This document shows positions 50,731 through 59,757 of a stretch of 64,000 bases of DNA, one piece after another. The notes below the pieces were generated by a model, which did no database searches, was not told the origin of the DNA, and saw only the letters and a list, made by a program, of their open reading frames with translations. Within the stretch, counting starts at the first letter, position 1. Each line of letters starts with the position of its first letter. The DNA comes from Candidatus Eisenbacteria bacterium (lineage in GTDB: Bacteria > Eisenbacteria > RBG-16-71-46 > JACRLI01): the NCBI GenBank assembly GCA_016235265.1, contig JACRLI010000009.1:1-64000 (forward strand). The letters are read 5' to 3'. The position numbers were made by a program, and so were the translations under genes.

Positions 50731-53700
50731 CTACGGCGTTCTGCGCCCCGCGCCCAGCAGGCGCAACAGCGCCCGCCCGATTTCACGGAACGGCTCGTCC
50801 CAGTTGGGCCGCGGGCCCGGGGTCACCCGGGGCGTGGTGTCGGGCGCGGCCAGGAAGCGCGGGAGCGCCGGCAGCCCGGCGAGGGTGCGGCCGTGGTCTG
50901 AGGTGCCGCGCGCGGCGGGGGCCGCGGCCGGCGGCGCGGGGGGCGCGGGCGAGGGCATCGCCGGGACGAGCTTCGGCGCGGACATGACCGGGATTCTCCG
51001 CGCGACCGTGACGGTGTGCGCCGCCGGCGGCGGCGCGGCGCTCGCGGCGCTCGCGCGCCCGGCGGTCGTCGGGGCGAGTGCCAGGGAGCCGGTGGCCTGC
51101 GCTCCGCCGGCGGGTCCGAGCACGAAGTCCACGCCCTCGCGCAGCGTGCCCCCGGCCTCCACCTCGATCTGCCGCGGCTCGGGCGCCACCACTCCCAGGG
51201 CCAGCATCTGCGGAGCCGCGAACTGCACCCGGTAGCGCCCGGGCAGCAGTTCGGCGAAGTTGTAGAAGCCGTCGTAGTCGCTGTGCGTGCGGCGCACCGC
51301 CCGGCCGCGGCCCTCGTCCACCAGCTGGACCTCGACTCCCTCCGCGGGCCGCAGGGACGCGGCGGCGTTCCGGTGCAGCGTGCCGCTGATCTCCCCGGAG
51401 ACCGCCACCGGGAAGTCCACCGTGGTCACGCGCCCGGGGCGCGGGACCATCTCCACCGCCCGGCGCTCCAGCACCCATTGCGGGTCCTCGAGCGAGCCCG
51501 GCACCACCCCCAGCTCCACGCTGCGGTCCGCGGGCAGGTGGCTCAGGAACGCCAGGCCCTGCCGGTCCGTCTGGCCGGGACTGTACGACTCGTCCAGCAG
51601 CAGGCTGGCTCCCTCGATGGGCTCCTCGCCGGGATCCATTGCGCCGTTGCCGTTGCGGTCCAGGAAGACCCGCGCCGAGGCCGCACCGGCGACCGCGACG
51701 GGGCGCGCATGCGGGTGCCAGCGCCCGGTGCGGGGCTCCCGGTTGAGCCCCAGGCTCAGGCTCAAGCCCGCCGTCACGCCCGCGTCGCGTGCGTACCCGG
51801 TGGTCACCCCCACGCCCACCGCCCCGTCGGTCTTCTGGTACGAAAGCTGGTAGCGCACCCGGCCGGTGCTCATCTCCCGCGTCACGCCGGCGCCGTACTG
51901 CACGCCGTCGCCGTGCGGCAGCTCGGCCGCCAGCGACAACGCGGTGCGGCGCTCCCGGCGGTCCAGGTCGTAGTCGAACTCGCCGCGCAGCGCGAACCCC
52001 TGGATCTGCCTGCTGAACAGCAACAGCCCGCGCAGCGCATCCTCCGGCGCGCCCCCGGTGGAGGGGAACAAGGTGCGGGTCCAGGTGGACATGCTGGTCA
52101 CGGAGAGACCGCGTCGCGAGCACGAGAGCCGCGCGGCCACCTGGCGCAGGTCGGTGGTGCGGTCGGAGAGATCGCGACTGATCTCCACCACCGCCGGGAT
52201 GGCCGGGAGCAGCGGGGGGTGCACCAGCGCGTCGAGGCGCAACGACGAGAGCCGCCGTGACCGCAGATGCGTGCCCACGACCTCGCTGCGGAATCCGTCC
52301 GCCCGGGTGTGGCGCGCGGTGATGCCGAGCGGCCCCAGCCGCGTCTGCAGCGAGGCGCTGGCCAGCTTGCCATGGCCCTGGTCGCCGGCCACGTCCAGTC
52401 CCGCGAGCAGGTTTCCGGCCAGCGCCCGCGCGCCCAGCTTCGCGTAGCGGCGCGTCTCGGGGCCCAGGCGCGCCTGGGCCAGGCTGGCGGTGGCGGACAG
52501 GTGCGCGGGCAGGCCCAGGTGAAGCTCCAGCAACGCCCGCTCCTGGGCCCCTCCCAGTCCGCTCGCCGCCAGGCGGTAGTAGGCCTTGCCCGGCGGCGTG
52601 AGGTCCGCGCCCACGTTGAAGAAGTCCGTCTCCACCCGGCGCTGCCCCTGCGGTCCGTGGAACACGCGCCGGAAGGAGTTCCAGCCGAACATCAGCGGCA
52701 CGTCCTCGAAGACGTAGGTCCCGGCGGGGCCCGCCTGCCGGTATGCCAGGATGGCGCCGTTGCGATACAGCTCCACCTCCCAGCCGGGCGGGAGGTCGCC
52801 GCGAAAGGTGTGGCGGTCGAACTGGCTCGGCTGCGAGAGGGGGAAGCTGCTCAGCAGGAACCCGGTGCCCAGCGCCGGACGGGACACCGTTTCCAGGCCG
52901 GGAAATGCGATCTCGCCCACCGCCAGCTCGCGCGCGTGGAGAGGTCCCAGCAGGTCCCCCTGCAGGTCGCGCCTGCCGGCGTGCAGGCGCAGTTCGGAAT
53001 GCCCGCCCTGGCCCTGCGAGGTGAGCCGCGCGCCCGCCTCGGTGTACAGCAGATCCATGCTCAGGTAGGCGGTGTGCTGGGACCACGCCCGCCGACCGCC
53101 CGTCTCGCCCGGAACCACCGTGACCGCCAGCGTCTGGTCAATGGACGGCGCGTCCCACAGGCGGTAGGGGGTCTCGCGCAGCGGCCCGGACGGCACCCGC
53201 GCGCCCATGCGGGCCAGGTTGCCGGCGATGAGGCGCTGCCGCTCGAGGCGCTGCTGCATCGGCAGCGGCTCCCGCGGGACCACTGTGAGCGTGGAGGCAT
53301 AGGGGTCGAAGACCAGGCTCAGCGGCAACCATGCGGCGAGCGACGCGTGCTCCACGCACAACTCCCCGCCGATGCTCTGCACCTGGCCCGCGGTGAACCG
53401 GAATTCGCGGCCGCCCACGCGGACCGTGCGGGTGGCGGCATCCAGCTGGAAGCGCCGCTCCTCGGACAGGATGAACCCGTCGGCGGCAAGCCGGGAACTG
53501 TCCACGCGAATGCCCAGGTCCAGCAGCCCGGCCAGGGGGCCCAGGGGGACCATCAGGCCCGTGGGGGCCTGGTAGCAGGCGAGCCCGTCGGTGAGCGTCA
53601 TGTCGCCGAGGCGCACCGCGACCAGGGTGAGTTCCGGCCCGCCGGCCTCGCCGGGCTCGGCCGCGGGCATCGGCCATGCCGGCCGTTGCCCGGGCACGCA

Positions 53701-53781
53701 CAGCGCGAGCAGGAGGAGCGCCGCGACGAGGCGGGGCGAACCCGGCCTCCGTTCAGCGCAGCGGGAGCGTGGCCTCGGCAT
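50731..53781 (-). CDS. Chaperone-usher outer-membrane usher with repeat-bearing C-terminus
   Basis: The product has 1016 residues with a signal sequence (LVAALLLLALCVPGQRPA). It resembles FimD/PapC-like ushers: an N-terminal periplasmic domain, a long central barrel (HTFRGDLPPGWEVELYRNGAILAYRQ, GTYVFEDVPLMFGWNSFRRVFHGPQGQ), and later beta-sandwich domains. A calcium-loop-like DRNGNGAMDPGEEPIEGA element and an SdrD-like domain (GFYNFAELLPGRYRVQF) follow, and an Ala/Pro-rich tail ends the protein. It overlaps the chaperone gene by 29 bases. It should assemble pilin subunits delivered by the chaperone. Length and domains differ from the enteric type, so it may be an alternate class. Confidence 0.82.
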   Translation of the reverse strand: MPRPRSRCAERRPGSPRLVAALLLLALCVPGQRPAWPMPAAEPGEAGGPELTLVAVRLGDMTLTDGLACYQAPTGLMVPLGPLAGLLDLGIRVDSSRLAADGFILSEERRFQLDAATRTVRVGGREFRFTAGQVQSIGGELCVEHASLAAWLPLSLVFDPYASTLTVVPREPLPMQQRLERQRLIAGNLARMGARVPSGPLRETPYRLWDAPSIDQTLAVTVVPGETGGRRAWSQHTAYLSMDLLYTEAGARLTSQGQGGHSELRLHAGRRDLQGDLLGPLHARELAVGEIAFPGLETVSRPALGTGFLLSSFPLSQPSQFDRHTFRGDLPPGWEVELYRNGAILAYRQAGPAGTYVFEDVPLMFGWNSFRRVFHGPQGQRRVETDFFNVGADLTPPGKAYYRLAASGLGGAQERALLELHLGLPAHLSATASLAQARLGPETRRYAKLGARALAGNLLAGLDVAGDQGHGKLASASLQTRLGPLGITARHTRADGFRSEVVGTHLRSRRLSSLRLDALVHPPLLPAIPAVVEISRDLSDRTTDLRQVAARLSCSRRGLSVTSMSTWTRTLFPSTGGAPEDALRGLLLFSRQIQGFALRGEFDYDLDRRERRTALSLAAELPHGDGVQYGAGVTREMSTGRVRYQLSYQKTDGAVGVGVTTGYARDAGVTAGLSLSLGLNREPRTGRWHPHARPVAVAGAASARVFLDRNGNGAMDPGEEPIEGASLLLDESYSPGQTDRQGLAFLSHLPADRSVELGVVPGSLEDPQWVLERRAVEMVPRPGRVTTVDFPVAVSGEISGTLHRNAAASLRPAEGVEVQLVDEGRGRAVRRTHSDYDGFYNFAELLPGRYRVQFAAPQMLALGVVAPEPRQIEVEAGGTLREGVDFVLGPAGGAQATGSLALAPTTAGRASAASAAPPPAAHTVTVARRIPVMSAPKLVPAMPSPAPPAPPAAAPAARGTSDHGRTLAGLPALPRFLAAPDTTPRVTPGPRPNWDEPFREIGRALLRLLGAGRRTP

Positions 53782-54745
53782 GAGGTCCTTCGCCGGCCCC
53801 GGGGGCCGCGGCGAACGAGATGTGCAATGTGGCGGTCGGCGGACGATCGCGGGGCAGGCGCAGCGGCAGCAGGAAGACGCGGCGGGGGTTCGGCGCGTAC
53901 ACCGCCACACCGCGCGCCAGGCCCACCACCTCACGCTCGCCCGGGCCGCTCTCCAGCACCGCGGTCAGGTCGCCATACACGGAGCGGTTGCCTTCCCGGT
54001 CCAGCACCACGCGCACCCGTTCCTGGGGCGGGGCGCCGGCGGGGTCGTCGAGGCTCACTTCGGAGAGCCGGATGGAAGCACGCGTCTCGCCGTGGCGCAC
54101 GATCACCGGCACGGAGACGCCGAACACGGGCTTGAGGCGCAGCGTGAGCGTGCGGGTCGCGAGATCCGAGGAGTCTTCACCGGCCTGCTCCGGCAGCGCC
54201 TGGATGAGCAGGTGGGAGCGGTATTCGCCGGGGGGCAGGTCCGCCGGCTTGCGCAGCTGCAGGCGCACGGTCTGGGGCACCTGGGGCGCCAGCTCCACGC
54301 GGCGAGGCGAGAAGCGCACCAGGCTGTCGGCGAAGAGCTCGGCGCCCTCCGCGTCCTGGATCTCGCGGATCTCGCCGGTCTCGGTCATGCGCATGCGGAT
54401 GATGCGGAGGCGATAGGTGGCCATCCGGGCGCCGGTGTTGACCAGGGTGAGCTGCGCGCTGCGGACGCCGCCCTCGAACACCACGCGCGTGGGCCCCACC
54501 AGCAGTCCGCCCATGCCGCCCGCCCCGACCGCGGGCAGTGGAGGCTGCGGTGCCAACGACTCGGTGGTGGTGGTTTCGAAGGGCGCGCGCAAGGCGGCGA
54601 GGCCCTCCGGCGCGGCCGGCGGAGCCGCCTGGCCGATCGGAGGGGAGAGGGCGATCACGCCGGCGATCGCGAGCGCAATTGGGAATCGGGGGAGCCTGGC
54701 TCCCGGGAGGGTCCGGCCGGGGTGCAGTCGCGGGTCCGCGCGCAT
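53753..54745 (-). CDS. PapD-like periplasmic pilus chaperone
   Basis: The product has 330 residues, longer than the about 230 of PapD. After a signal region (FPIALAIAGVIALSPPIGQAA) and a Pro-rich linker, the chaperone pattern appears: GLLVGPTRVVFEGGVRSAQLTLVNTGARMATYRLRI, RFSPRRVELAPQVPQTVRLQLRKPADLPPGEYRSHLLIQ, then the second immunoglobulin-like domain ending in PRRVFLLPLRLPRD. AAGGAAG precedes the ATG at 54745. It is followed by the usher gene and preceded by the pilin gene. Confidence 0.85.
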   Translation of the reverse strand: MRADPRLHPGRTLPGARLPRFPIALAIAGVIALSPPIGQAAPPAAPEGLAALRAPFETTTTESLAPQPPLPAVGAGGMGGLLVGPTRVVFEGGVRSAQLTLVNTGARMATYRLRIIRMRMTETGEIREIQDAEGAELFADSLVRFSPRRVELAPQVPQTVRLQLRKPADLPPGEYRSHLLIQALPEQAGEDSSDLATRTLTLRLKPVFGVSVPVIVRHGETRASIRLSEVSLDDPAGAPPQERVRVVLDREGNRSVYGDLTAVLESGPGEREVVGLARGVAVYAPNPRRVFLLPLRLPRDRPPTATLHISFAAAPGAGEGPHAEATLPLR

Positions 54746-54807
54746 CCGTGCTTCCTTTCCACGCCGGCCCGGTCCTGGGCCCGCGGTGCCGCACATTGCT
54801 GGTGAAG

Positions 54808-55329
54808 CTAGTTGTACGTCACCGTCACGGTGAAGGTGCCGGTGTACACGCCGGTCGCCTGGCTGGCCCCGACATTCAGGGTCGCGCCCACGTACAAGGT
54901 CTGGGAACCGCCGCCACTCAGGGTTCCGGTGCCGCTGGGGCTGCTGGTGAAGGTGTCCACGGTCATGTTGTTGCCCGCGCTGCTGATGGTGACCGGACTG
55001 GAGGGCAGGGTGATGGCATACGTGTTGGAGGGCTCGCCGGTCACGGTAAAGGTGGCCGACGACACGGACGCGGCGTTGCCCAGCGTGGTGCCTCCGCCCG
55101 CCGTGCGCGTGGGGCTGGCTCCGGCGGTGAGCACCACCGTGCCCGACGTTCCGCCCGCGACCACCGAGCCGAAGTTCATGTGGGCGGTGCGACTGATGGC
55201 GATCGCCGCTATGATGGTGGCGTTGGCGTTCGCCGTGGTGTTGGCGGTGTTCATCTGGGCCTGCGCCAGGGGCGCAAGGGCGCACGCCGCCGCGACGACG
55301 AACAGGCAGGCAACGAATGTGGATTTCAT
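54808..55329 (-). CDS. DUF4402-like major pilin subunit
   Basis: The product has 173 residues with a signal peptide (MKSTFVACLFVVAAACALAPLAQAQ). The mature protein is Thr/Ala/Gly/Ser-rich with only two or three charges, and resembles DUF4402 subunits: AHMNFGSVVAGGTSGTVVLTAGAS, NTYAITLPSSPVTI, TLYVGATLNVGASQATGVYTGTFTVTVTYN, the last an alternating C-terminal strand. It lies 62 bases before the chaperone gene, so pilin, chaperone and usher form an operon. Confidence 0.82.
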   Translation of the reverse strand: MKSTFVACLFVVAAACALAPLAQAQMNTANTTANANATIIAAIAISRTAHMNFGSVVAGGTSGTVVLTAGASPTRTAGGGTTLGNAASVSSATFTVTGEPSNTYAITLPSSPVTISSAGNNMTVDTFTSSPSGTGTLSGGGSQTLYVGATLNVGASQATGVYTGTFTVTVTYN

Positions 55330-55462
55330 GCGGCTCTCCAGGTCCCGGGATTGAGAGCCCCGCGGCCAATTGCCCGCGGAGCCTGCTGGTCGGGCTTCCC
55401 GGGAGTTATCGGCAAAATGCACGAGAACTTGCGTCCGGCCGGGACGGCGATAAAACCCGCCC

Positions 55463-55492
55463 TTGCCTCGCCGCCTCAATCTATGCTACGAT
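55463..55492 (+). promoter_or_regulatory. Candidate sigma-70-type promoter
   Basis: TTGCCT (55463-55468), 18 bases, TACGAT (55487-55492), in an AT-richer patch about 70 bases before the start of the large secreted-protein gene. Confidence 0.4.
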
Positions 55493-55558
55493 AAGCACTT
55501 AGCCGCCACACTGGAAGTTGTCTCCAACCTAGGCCCGGGGCCCCGGGAGCCTGTCGCC

Positions 55559-58441
55559 ATGGAAGTCCTGCTCCGCCGGACCAGTTCTCGCGTCACCCGA
55601 CACACCCGTCCCCGCGGGTGGATGCTGTCCACCCTGGGCCTCCTTGCCTGCGTCGCCGTGGTCTCCACGGGCCGCGCCGGAGCGGCCTCCGTGCTACCCG
55701 AGGACGGCGGCATGCGCGGGGAGCCGGGCGCGCCGGTGCGTCCGGGCCTGGTGCGCTTCCAGGCGCTGCCCCGGGCCCACGCCGCCGCCACTCCGGGCCT
55801 GGGCGTGATGATGGAAGGTCCGCGGGGCGACTCCCCGGTGGGCCGGGCCGCGGTGTCTGCCATGAAGCGCATGACGCAGGCGGTCCACGCCGCCCAGCTC
55901 CCCGGTGTGACGGTGGACTCCAGCGGCCTGAATGCGCCGGACATACCCGTCACCGGGGCCGGATTCGAGGGCATCACCCAGAACGGCTACATCCCGGGCG
56001 AACCCACCGTGGCGGCCGGACCCCTCAACGTCTTCACCACCGGAAACGTCACGGTGACCGTCACCGACAAGGACGGCAGCAACCGCACCGAGGTGAACGG
56101 GCGCACATTCTTCGGGGTGCTGGCGGGGGAGGGCGCGGTGTTCGACCCGCTGTGTCACTACGACGCCCTGCGCGGACGGTTCCTGGCGCTGGCCCTGACC
56201 AAGGGCACCAACCCGAACTACTCCGCCGTGTACATCGCGGTGTCCAAGACCTCGGACGCCCGGGGCGAGTGGTGGCAGTACCGCTTCGACCTGACCCTGG
56301 ACGGCACCCGCCCGACCACCAACTGGGGCGACTTCCCGGGCCTCGGGGTGAGCGACGACAAGATCGCCGTGAGCACCCAGCAGTACACGCTGTCCGCCGA
56401 CACCTACAACTACCAGAAGCTCCGCGTGATGGACCGCGCCGCGATGTATGACGGGCTGCCGACCGGCTTCGTGGACTTCGTGATGTTCTCCCCGCCGCCC
56501 ACCGGCGACAAGGCCAGCATCTTCGCCACCAAGCCGGGGCGGAACCTGAGCCCGGACTCCACCATTCACGTGTTCACCGTGCGCTACAAGGGCGGGCCCA
56601 ACGTGGCGTACCGGAGAATCACCGGGCCTCCGGATGCGCCGGTGCTGTCCGCGGGCAACCTGGTGGCGTCCAGCGTGTACAGCCTGCCGCCTGACGCGGC
56701 CCAGCCGGGGACCACCAACCTGGTTCAGACCAATGACTGCCGCACCCCCGAGTTCCACGTGCGCGACGGGGTGCTGACCATCGCCTGGCATTTCGGGATC
56801 AACTTCGGCAGCGGCGACGTGACCGCCATCCGGCTCTACCGCATGCGCACCAGCGACCGCCACGTGCTCACCGACGAGACCTACGGCGCCGACGGCGTGT
56901 TCTACTACTACCCGGCCGCGGTCCCCGACGCCGCCGGCGGGGTGTACCTGGGCTTCGGCCGCTCCAGCGCCACCGAGTACCCCTCGTCCTGGGCCACCGG
57001 CAGGCGGCCCTCGGAGACCGCGCTGGAGCCCAGCGTGCTGCTCAAGCCCGGCGTGATCTATACCGCGCAGAGCCGCTGGGGCGACTACACCGGCATCGGC
57101 ATGGACGAATCCGCCTCCGGTCCCGGCGGCACCTCCGCGTGGTACGCGGGACAGTACGTGAAGGCGACCAACAATTTTGGCGCGTGGATCAGCCCGCTCG
57201 AGTTCACCTACGGCCGGATCGGTGGCACCGCCTTCGCCGATTGCGACAGCAACGCAGCCACTTCCCTGGACCGCTCCCCGCTGGCGGGGGCCACCGTCAC
57301 GCTCTTCCGGGGCGCGACCCCGGTGGACACCGCCTCCGTGGACACCGCCGGCAACTTCCTCTTCGGCTACCTGGAGACCGGGGCGTACGACGCCGTGCTG
57401 ACCGTGCCCCCGGGCGCGGCGGAGCTGGCGGTCACGGTGGGGACGGGCGCCGACACCCAGGCGGTGGTGTCCAACACCCGGCTGCACTTCTCGGTGACCC
57501 ACGTGCAGTTCTCCGACGGGAACGAGTTCCTGGTGGCACCGGCGCACCCATGGCCGTCCACATCCGCGGCCACCCCCGCGCACAAGGAGGTCGGGGACAC
57601 CGCGTTCGACATCGCGGTGGCCGGCTCGGGTTTCACCGGCTGCTCCGAGGTGCGCCTCGACGGCAGCCCGCGGGTCACGGTCCAGTCGGGCCCGGGCTCG
57701 CTCTCCGCGCGGATCACCGCCGCGGACCTGGTAGTTCCGGGCGCCCACCACGTCACGGTGTGGAGCCCCGCCCCGGGCGGGGGCGTGTCCAACCCGCAGG
57801 TCTTCTACGTGGGGATCGCGCCCGACACCCTGCCCCCGACGGTCCAGGTGCTCGCGCCGAACGGGGGCGAGCACTGGCCCGCGGGCTCGATCCAGTCGGT
57901 CCTGTGGACGGACGGGGACGACCGCGGCGTGGACTCGGTGCGGGTGGAGTACTCGCTGCATGGCGCGGGAGGGCCGTGGGCGATCGCGGCGCAGAACGTG
58001 CCCAACACCGGCTCCTACGCGTGGACGCTGCCCATGGCGCTCACCGACAGCGCCGTGGTGCGCATCCGGGCCTTCGACACCTTCCTCAACGAGGGCCTCG
58101 ACGCGGGCGACAGCCTGTTCGAATTCAGTTACCCGCTGGTGGGAGTGCAGCCGGCGAAGCCGCTCGCGTTCGCGCTGCGGCGCCCCGCGCCCAATCCCGC
58201 GCGGGGCGGGGTCACGCTGCGCTTCTCCCTGGCCGCCGCAGGGCCGGCCGCGATCGAGATCCTGGACGTGGCCGGACGGCGGGTGTGGTCGCGCCGGTGG
58301 GAACGACTGGACGCGGGGGAGCACTTCGCTCGCTGGGAAGGCAACGGGAGCGCCGGTCAGAGTGCGGGGGCCGGGCTGTATTTCGTGAGGCTGGCCGCGG
58401 CGGCAGGCACGCGGCACGAGAAGCTGGTGCTGGTAAGGTAG
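55559..58441 (+). CDS. Large secreted protein with propeller-like, SdrD-like and FlgD-type domains
   Basis: The product has 960 residues. After a signal (WMLSTLGLLACVAVVSTGRAGA), residues 100-560 look like a beta-propeller of the exo-alpha-sialidase type or similar (GEPTVAAGPLNVFTTGNVTVTV, LGVSDDKIAVSTQQYT, RWGDYTGIGMDE). Then come an SdrD/carboxypeptidase-like repeat (LAGATVTLFRGATPVDTASVDTAGNFLF), an IPT-like domain, an immunoglobulin-like region (PNGGEHWPAGSIQSVLW) and a FlgD-type C-terminus (RRPAPNPARGG, IEILDVAGRRVWSRRW, GLYFVRLAA). This tail suggests secretion or surface anchoring by an FCB-type route. Function is unknown. Confidence 0.75.
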   Translation: MEVLLRRTSSRVTRHTRPRGWMLSTLGLLACVAVVSTGRAGAASVLPEDGGMRGEPGAPVRPGLVRFQALPRAHAAATPGLGVMMEGPRGDSPVGRAAVSAMKRMTQAVHAAQLPGVTVDSSGLNAPDIPVTGAGFEGITQNGYIPGEPTVAAGPLNVFTTGNVTVTVTDKDGSNRTEVNGRTFFGVLAGEGAVFDPLCHYDALRGRFLALALTKGTNPNYSAVYIAVSKTSDARGEWWQYRFDLTLDGTRPTTNWGDFPGLGVSDDKIAVSTQQYTLSADTYNYQKLRVMDRAAMYDGLPTGFVDFVMFSPPPTGDKASIFATKPGRNLSPDSTIHVFTVRYKGGPNVAYRRITGPPDAPVLSAGNLVASSVYSLPPDAAQPGTTNLVQTNDCRTPEFHVRDGVLTIAWHFGINFGSGDVTAIRLYRMRTSDRHVLTDETYGADGVFYYYPAAVPDAAGGVYLGFGRSSATEYPSSWATGRRPSETALEPSVLLKPGVIYTAQSRWGDYTGIGMDESASGPGGTSAWYAGQYVKATNNFGAWISPLEFTYGRIGGTAFADCDSNAATSLDRSPLAGATVTLFRGATPVDTASVDTAGNFLFGYLETGAYDAVLTVPPGAAELAVTVGTGADTQAVVSNTRLHFSVTHVQFSDGNEFLVAPAHPWPSTSAATPAHKEVGDTAFDIAVAGSGFTGCSEVRLDGSPRVTVQSGPGSLSARITAADLVVPGAHHVTVWSPAPGGGVSNPQVFYVGIAPDTLPPTVQVLAPNGGEHWPAGSIQSVLWTDGDDRGVDSVRVEYSLHGAGGPWAIAAQNVPNTGSYAWTLPMALTDSAVVRIRAFDTFLNEGLDAGDSLFEFSYPLVGVQPAKPLAFALRRPAPNPARGGVTLRFSLAAAGPAAIEILDVAGRRVWSRRWERLDAGEHFARWEGNGSAGQSAGAGLYFVRLAAAAGTRHEKLVLVR

Positions 58442-58495
58442 GGGAGCAGGGTGCGCGGGCTTCTCCCGTGCGCCCGCGGGGATTCTCGGATGGAC

Positions 58496-58524
58496 GGGGC
58501 GGGGCGCGTGGAGCGCCCCGCCCC
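58496..58524. terminator. Bidirectional terminator hairpin
   Basis: A perfect 12-base stem (58496-58507 with 58513-58524) with a 5-base loop lies between convergent stops at 58441 and 58530. Confidence 0.7.
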
Positions 58525-58529
58525 TTGAC

Positions 58530-59066
58530 CTACTTCCCTACGTCGAGGGTCAGCAGCATCTTCACGTTGAGGATGCGGAACTCATAGTCGCCCGTGGCGC
58601 CGAGGGCGTAGAGGGTGAACTTTCCGTCCCCCTTGGCCTCGTTGATCAGCACCGCCTTGCCCGCCTTGTCAATCAGGGCGGCGGATGCGTCCCACGTGAT
58701 GTGCTGCGTGGCCCCGCCGGCAACGTTGAAGGGCCCCCACAGCCGGGTCGCGCCGGCACGCACTTCGGTGGCGGTGCCGTAGTTGGTGGAGTCGGCGGTG
58801 ATCCACACCTCGACCCCGAGGTCGCCGGTGCCCACGTTCGTGAAATCACCCATCAGGGCGAAGTCGGCCAAGGTCTTGAGCTCGTCCTTGTGGTCCACGT
58901 AGTCCGGCTCGGTGTTGAGATCCACGAACTCCGGGTCCATCCCGGTGGCGCCGGTGACATGGATGTCGGCGAGACCCATCGTGGTGAAGATCTGCGCCGA
59001 CACCAGGATGCAGCCTGCCGCCGCGGAGACCAGGACCAGGGTGAGCAGCAAGTGGAGCTTCTTCAC
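58530..59066 (-). CDS. Lipoprotein of unknown function
   Basis: The product has 178 residues with a lipobox AAGC after MKKLHLLLTLVLVSA. The mature domain is beta-rich (GLADIHVTGATGMD, DFALMGDFTNVGTGDLGVEVWITADS, TLYALGATGDYEFRILNVKMLLTLDV). It overlaps the barrel gene upstream by 4 bases (ATGA), so the two are co-expressed. I recognise no family. Confidence 0.68.
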   Translation of the reverse strand: MKKLHLLLTLVLVSAAAGCILVSAQIFTTMGLADIHVTGATGMDPEFVDLNTEPDYVDHKDELKTLADFALMGDFTNVGTGDLGVEVWITADSTNYGTATEVRAGATRLWGPFNVAGGATQHITWDASAALIDKAGKAVLINEAKGDGKFTLYALGATGDYEFRILNVKMLLTLDVGK

Positions 59067-59626
59067 GGCCTGCCTCCCTTCGCCGGCCCGATCAAGCCGT
59101 AGTTGAGCCCCACGAGCACATTGCCGAACTTGCGGGAAGTCTCGCCGGTCTTCACCATGTTGGCGTCGGCCCGCGCGATGATCGAGAGCTTCTCATTCAG
59201 CCCCAGGCCCAGCCCCAGGCCGAAGTTGAAGCCCATCTCGCTGATGTCCTCGCTGGCGGTGCGCGTGAGCTTGGTGAAATTCAGCCCGCCGTAGGGGAAG
59301 AACTTCAGTCCCATCCCCATGGGGGAGCCCAGGATCACGTTGGCGCCGAACGTGGTGCCGTCGAACGCCGCGCGTGTGACCTGCACCGTGTCGTCCACCG
59401 TCTGCTTGCCTTCGCCCATCTTGTACAACTGGAAGAACGGCTCGAAGGTCAGCGGGAAGCCGCCCTTGATGGGCATGCGCACGCCGTAGGTGGTGCCCCG
59501 CCCGGCGTCCTGCATGATCACCGGGTAGCTGGCTCCGCCGAAGGCGCCCACCCCGATCTCAACCGCCTGCGCCACCCCCGCCGACACCAGCAGGGCGGCG
59601 AGGCACAGCCCAAGAATGCACTTCAT
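59063..59626 (-). CDS. Small outer-membrane beta-barrel protein
   Basis: The product has 187 residues with a signal (MKCILGLCLAALLVSAGVAQA). Alternating strands run through the protein (EIGVGAFGGASYPVIMQDAG, GGFPLTFEPFFQLYKMG, FGANVILGSPMGMGLKFFPYGGLNFTKL, LSIIARADANM, FGNVLVGLNYGLI), as in eight-stranded OmpA-like barrels. The closing strand is not terminal F, as a few residues follow it. Its partner is the overlapping lipoprotein gene. Confidence 0.72.
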   Translation of the reverse strand: MKCILGLCLAALLVSAGVAQAVEIGVGAFGGASYPVIMQDAGRGTTYGVRMPIKGGFPLTFEPFFQLYKMGEGKQTVDDTVQVTRAAFDGTTFGANVILGSPMGMGLKFFPYGGLNFTKLTRTASEDISEMGFNFGLGLGLGLNEKLSIIARADANMVKTGETSRKFGNVLVGLNYGLIGPAKGGRP

Positions 59627-59757
59627 GAAGCCAGCCCCCTTTCCGCCAGGTCCGAGACTTCCCCGCGCGCGGGCCGGGAATCGCCCCCGCGCGACGCTGC
59701 GGGGCAAGTGTGACCCGCAAACAGTGGGGTCATACTCGTATCCGGCGAGCCGCGATG

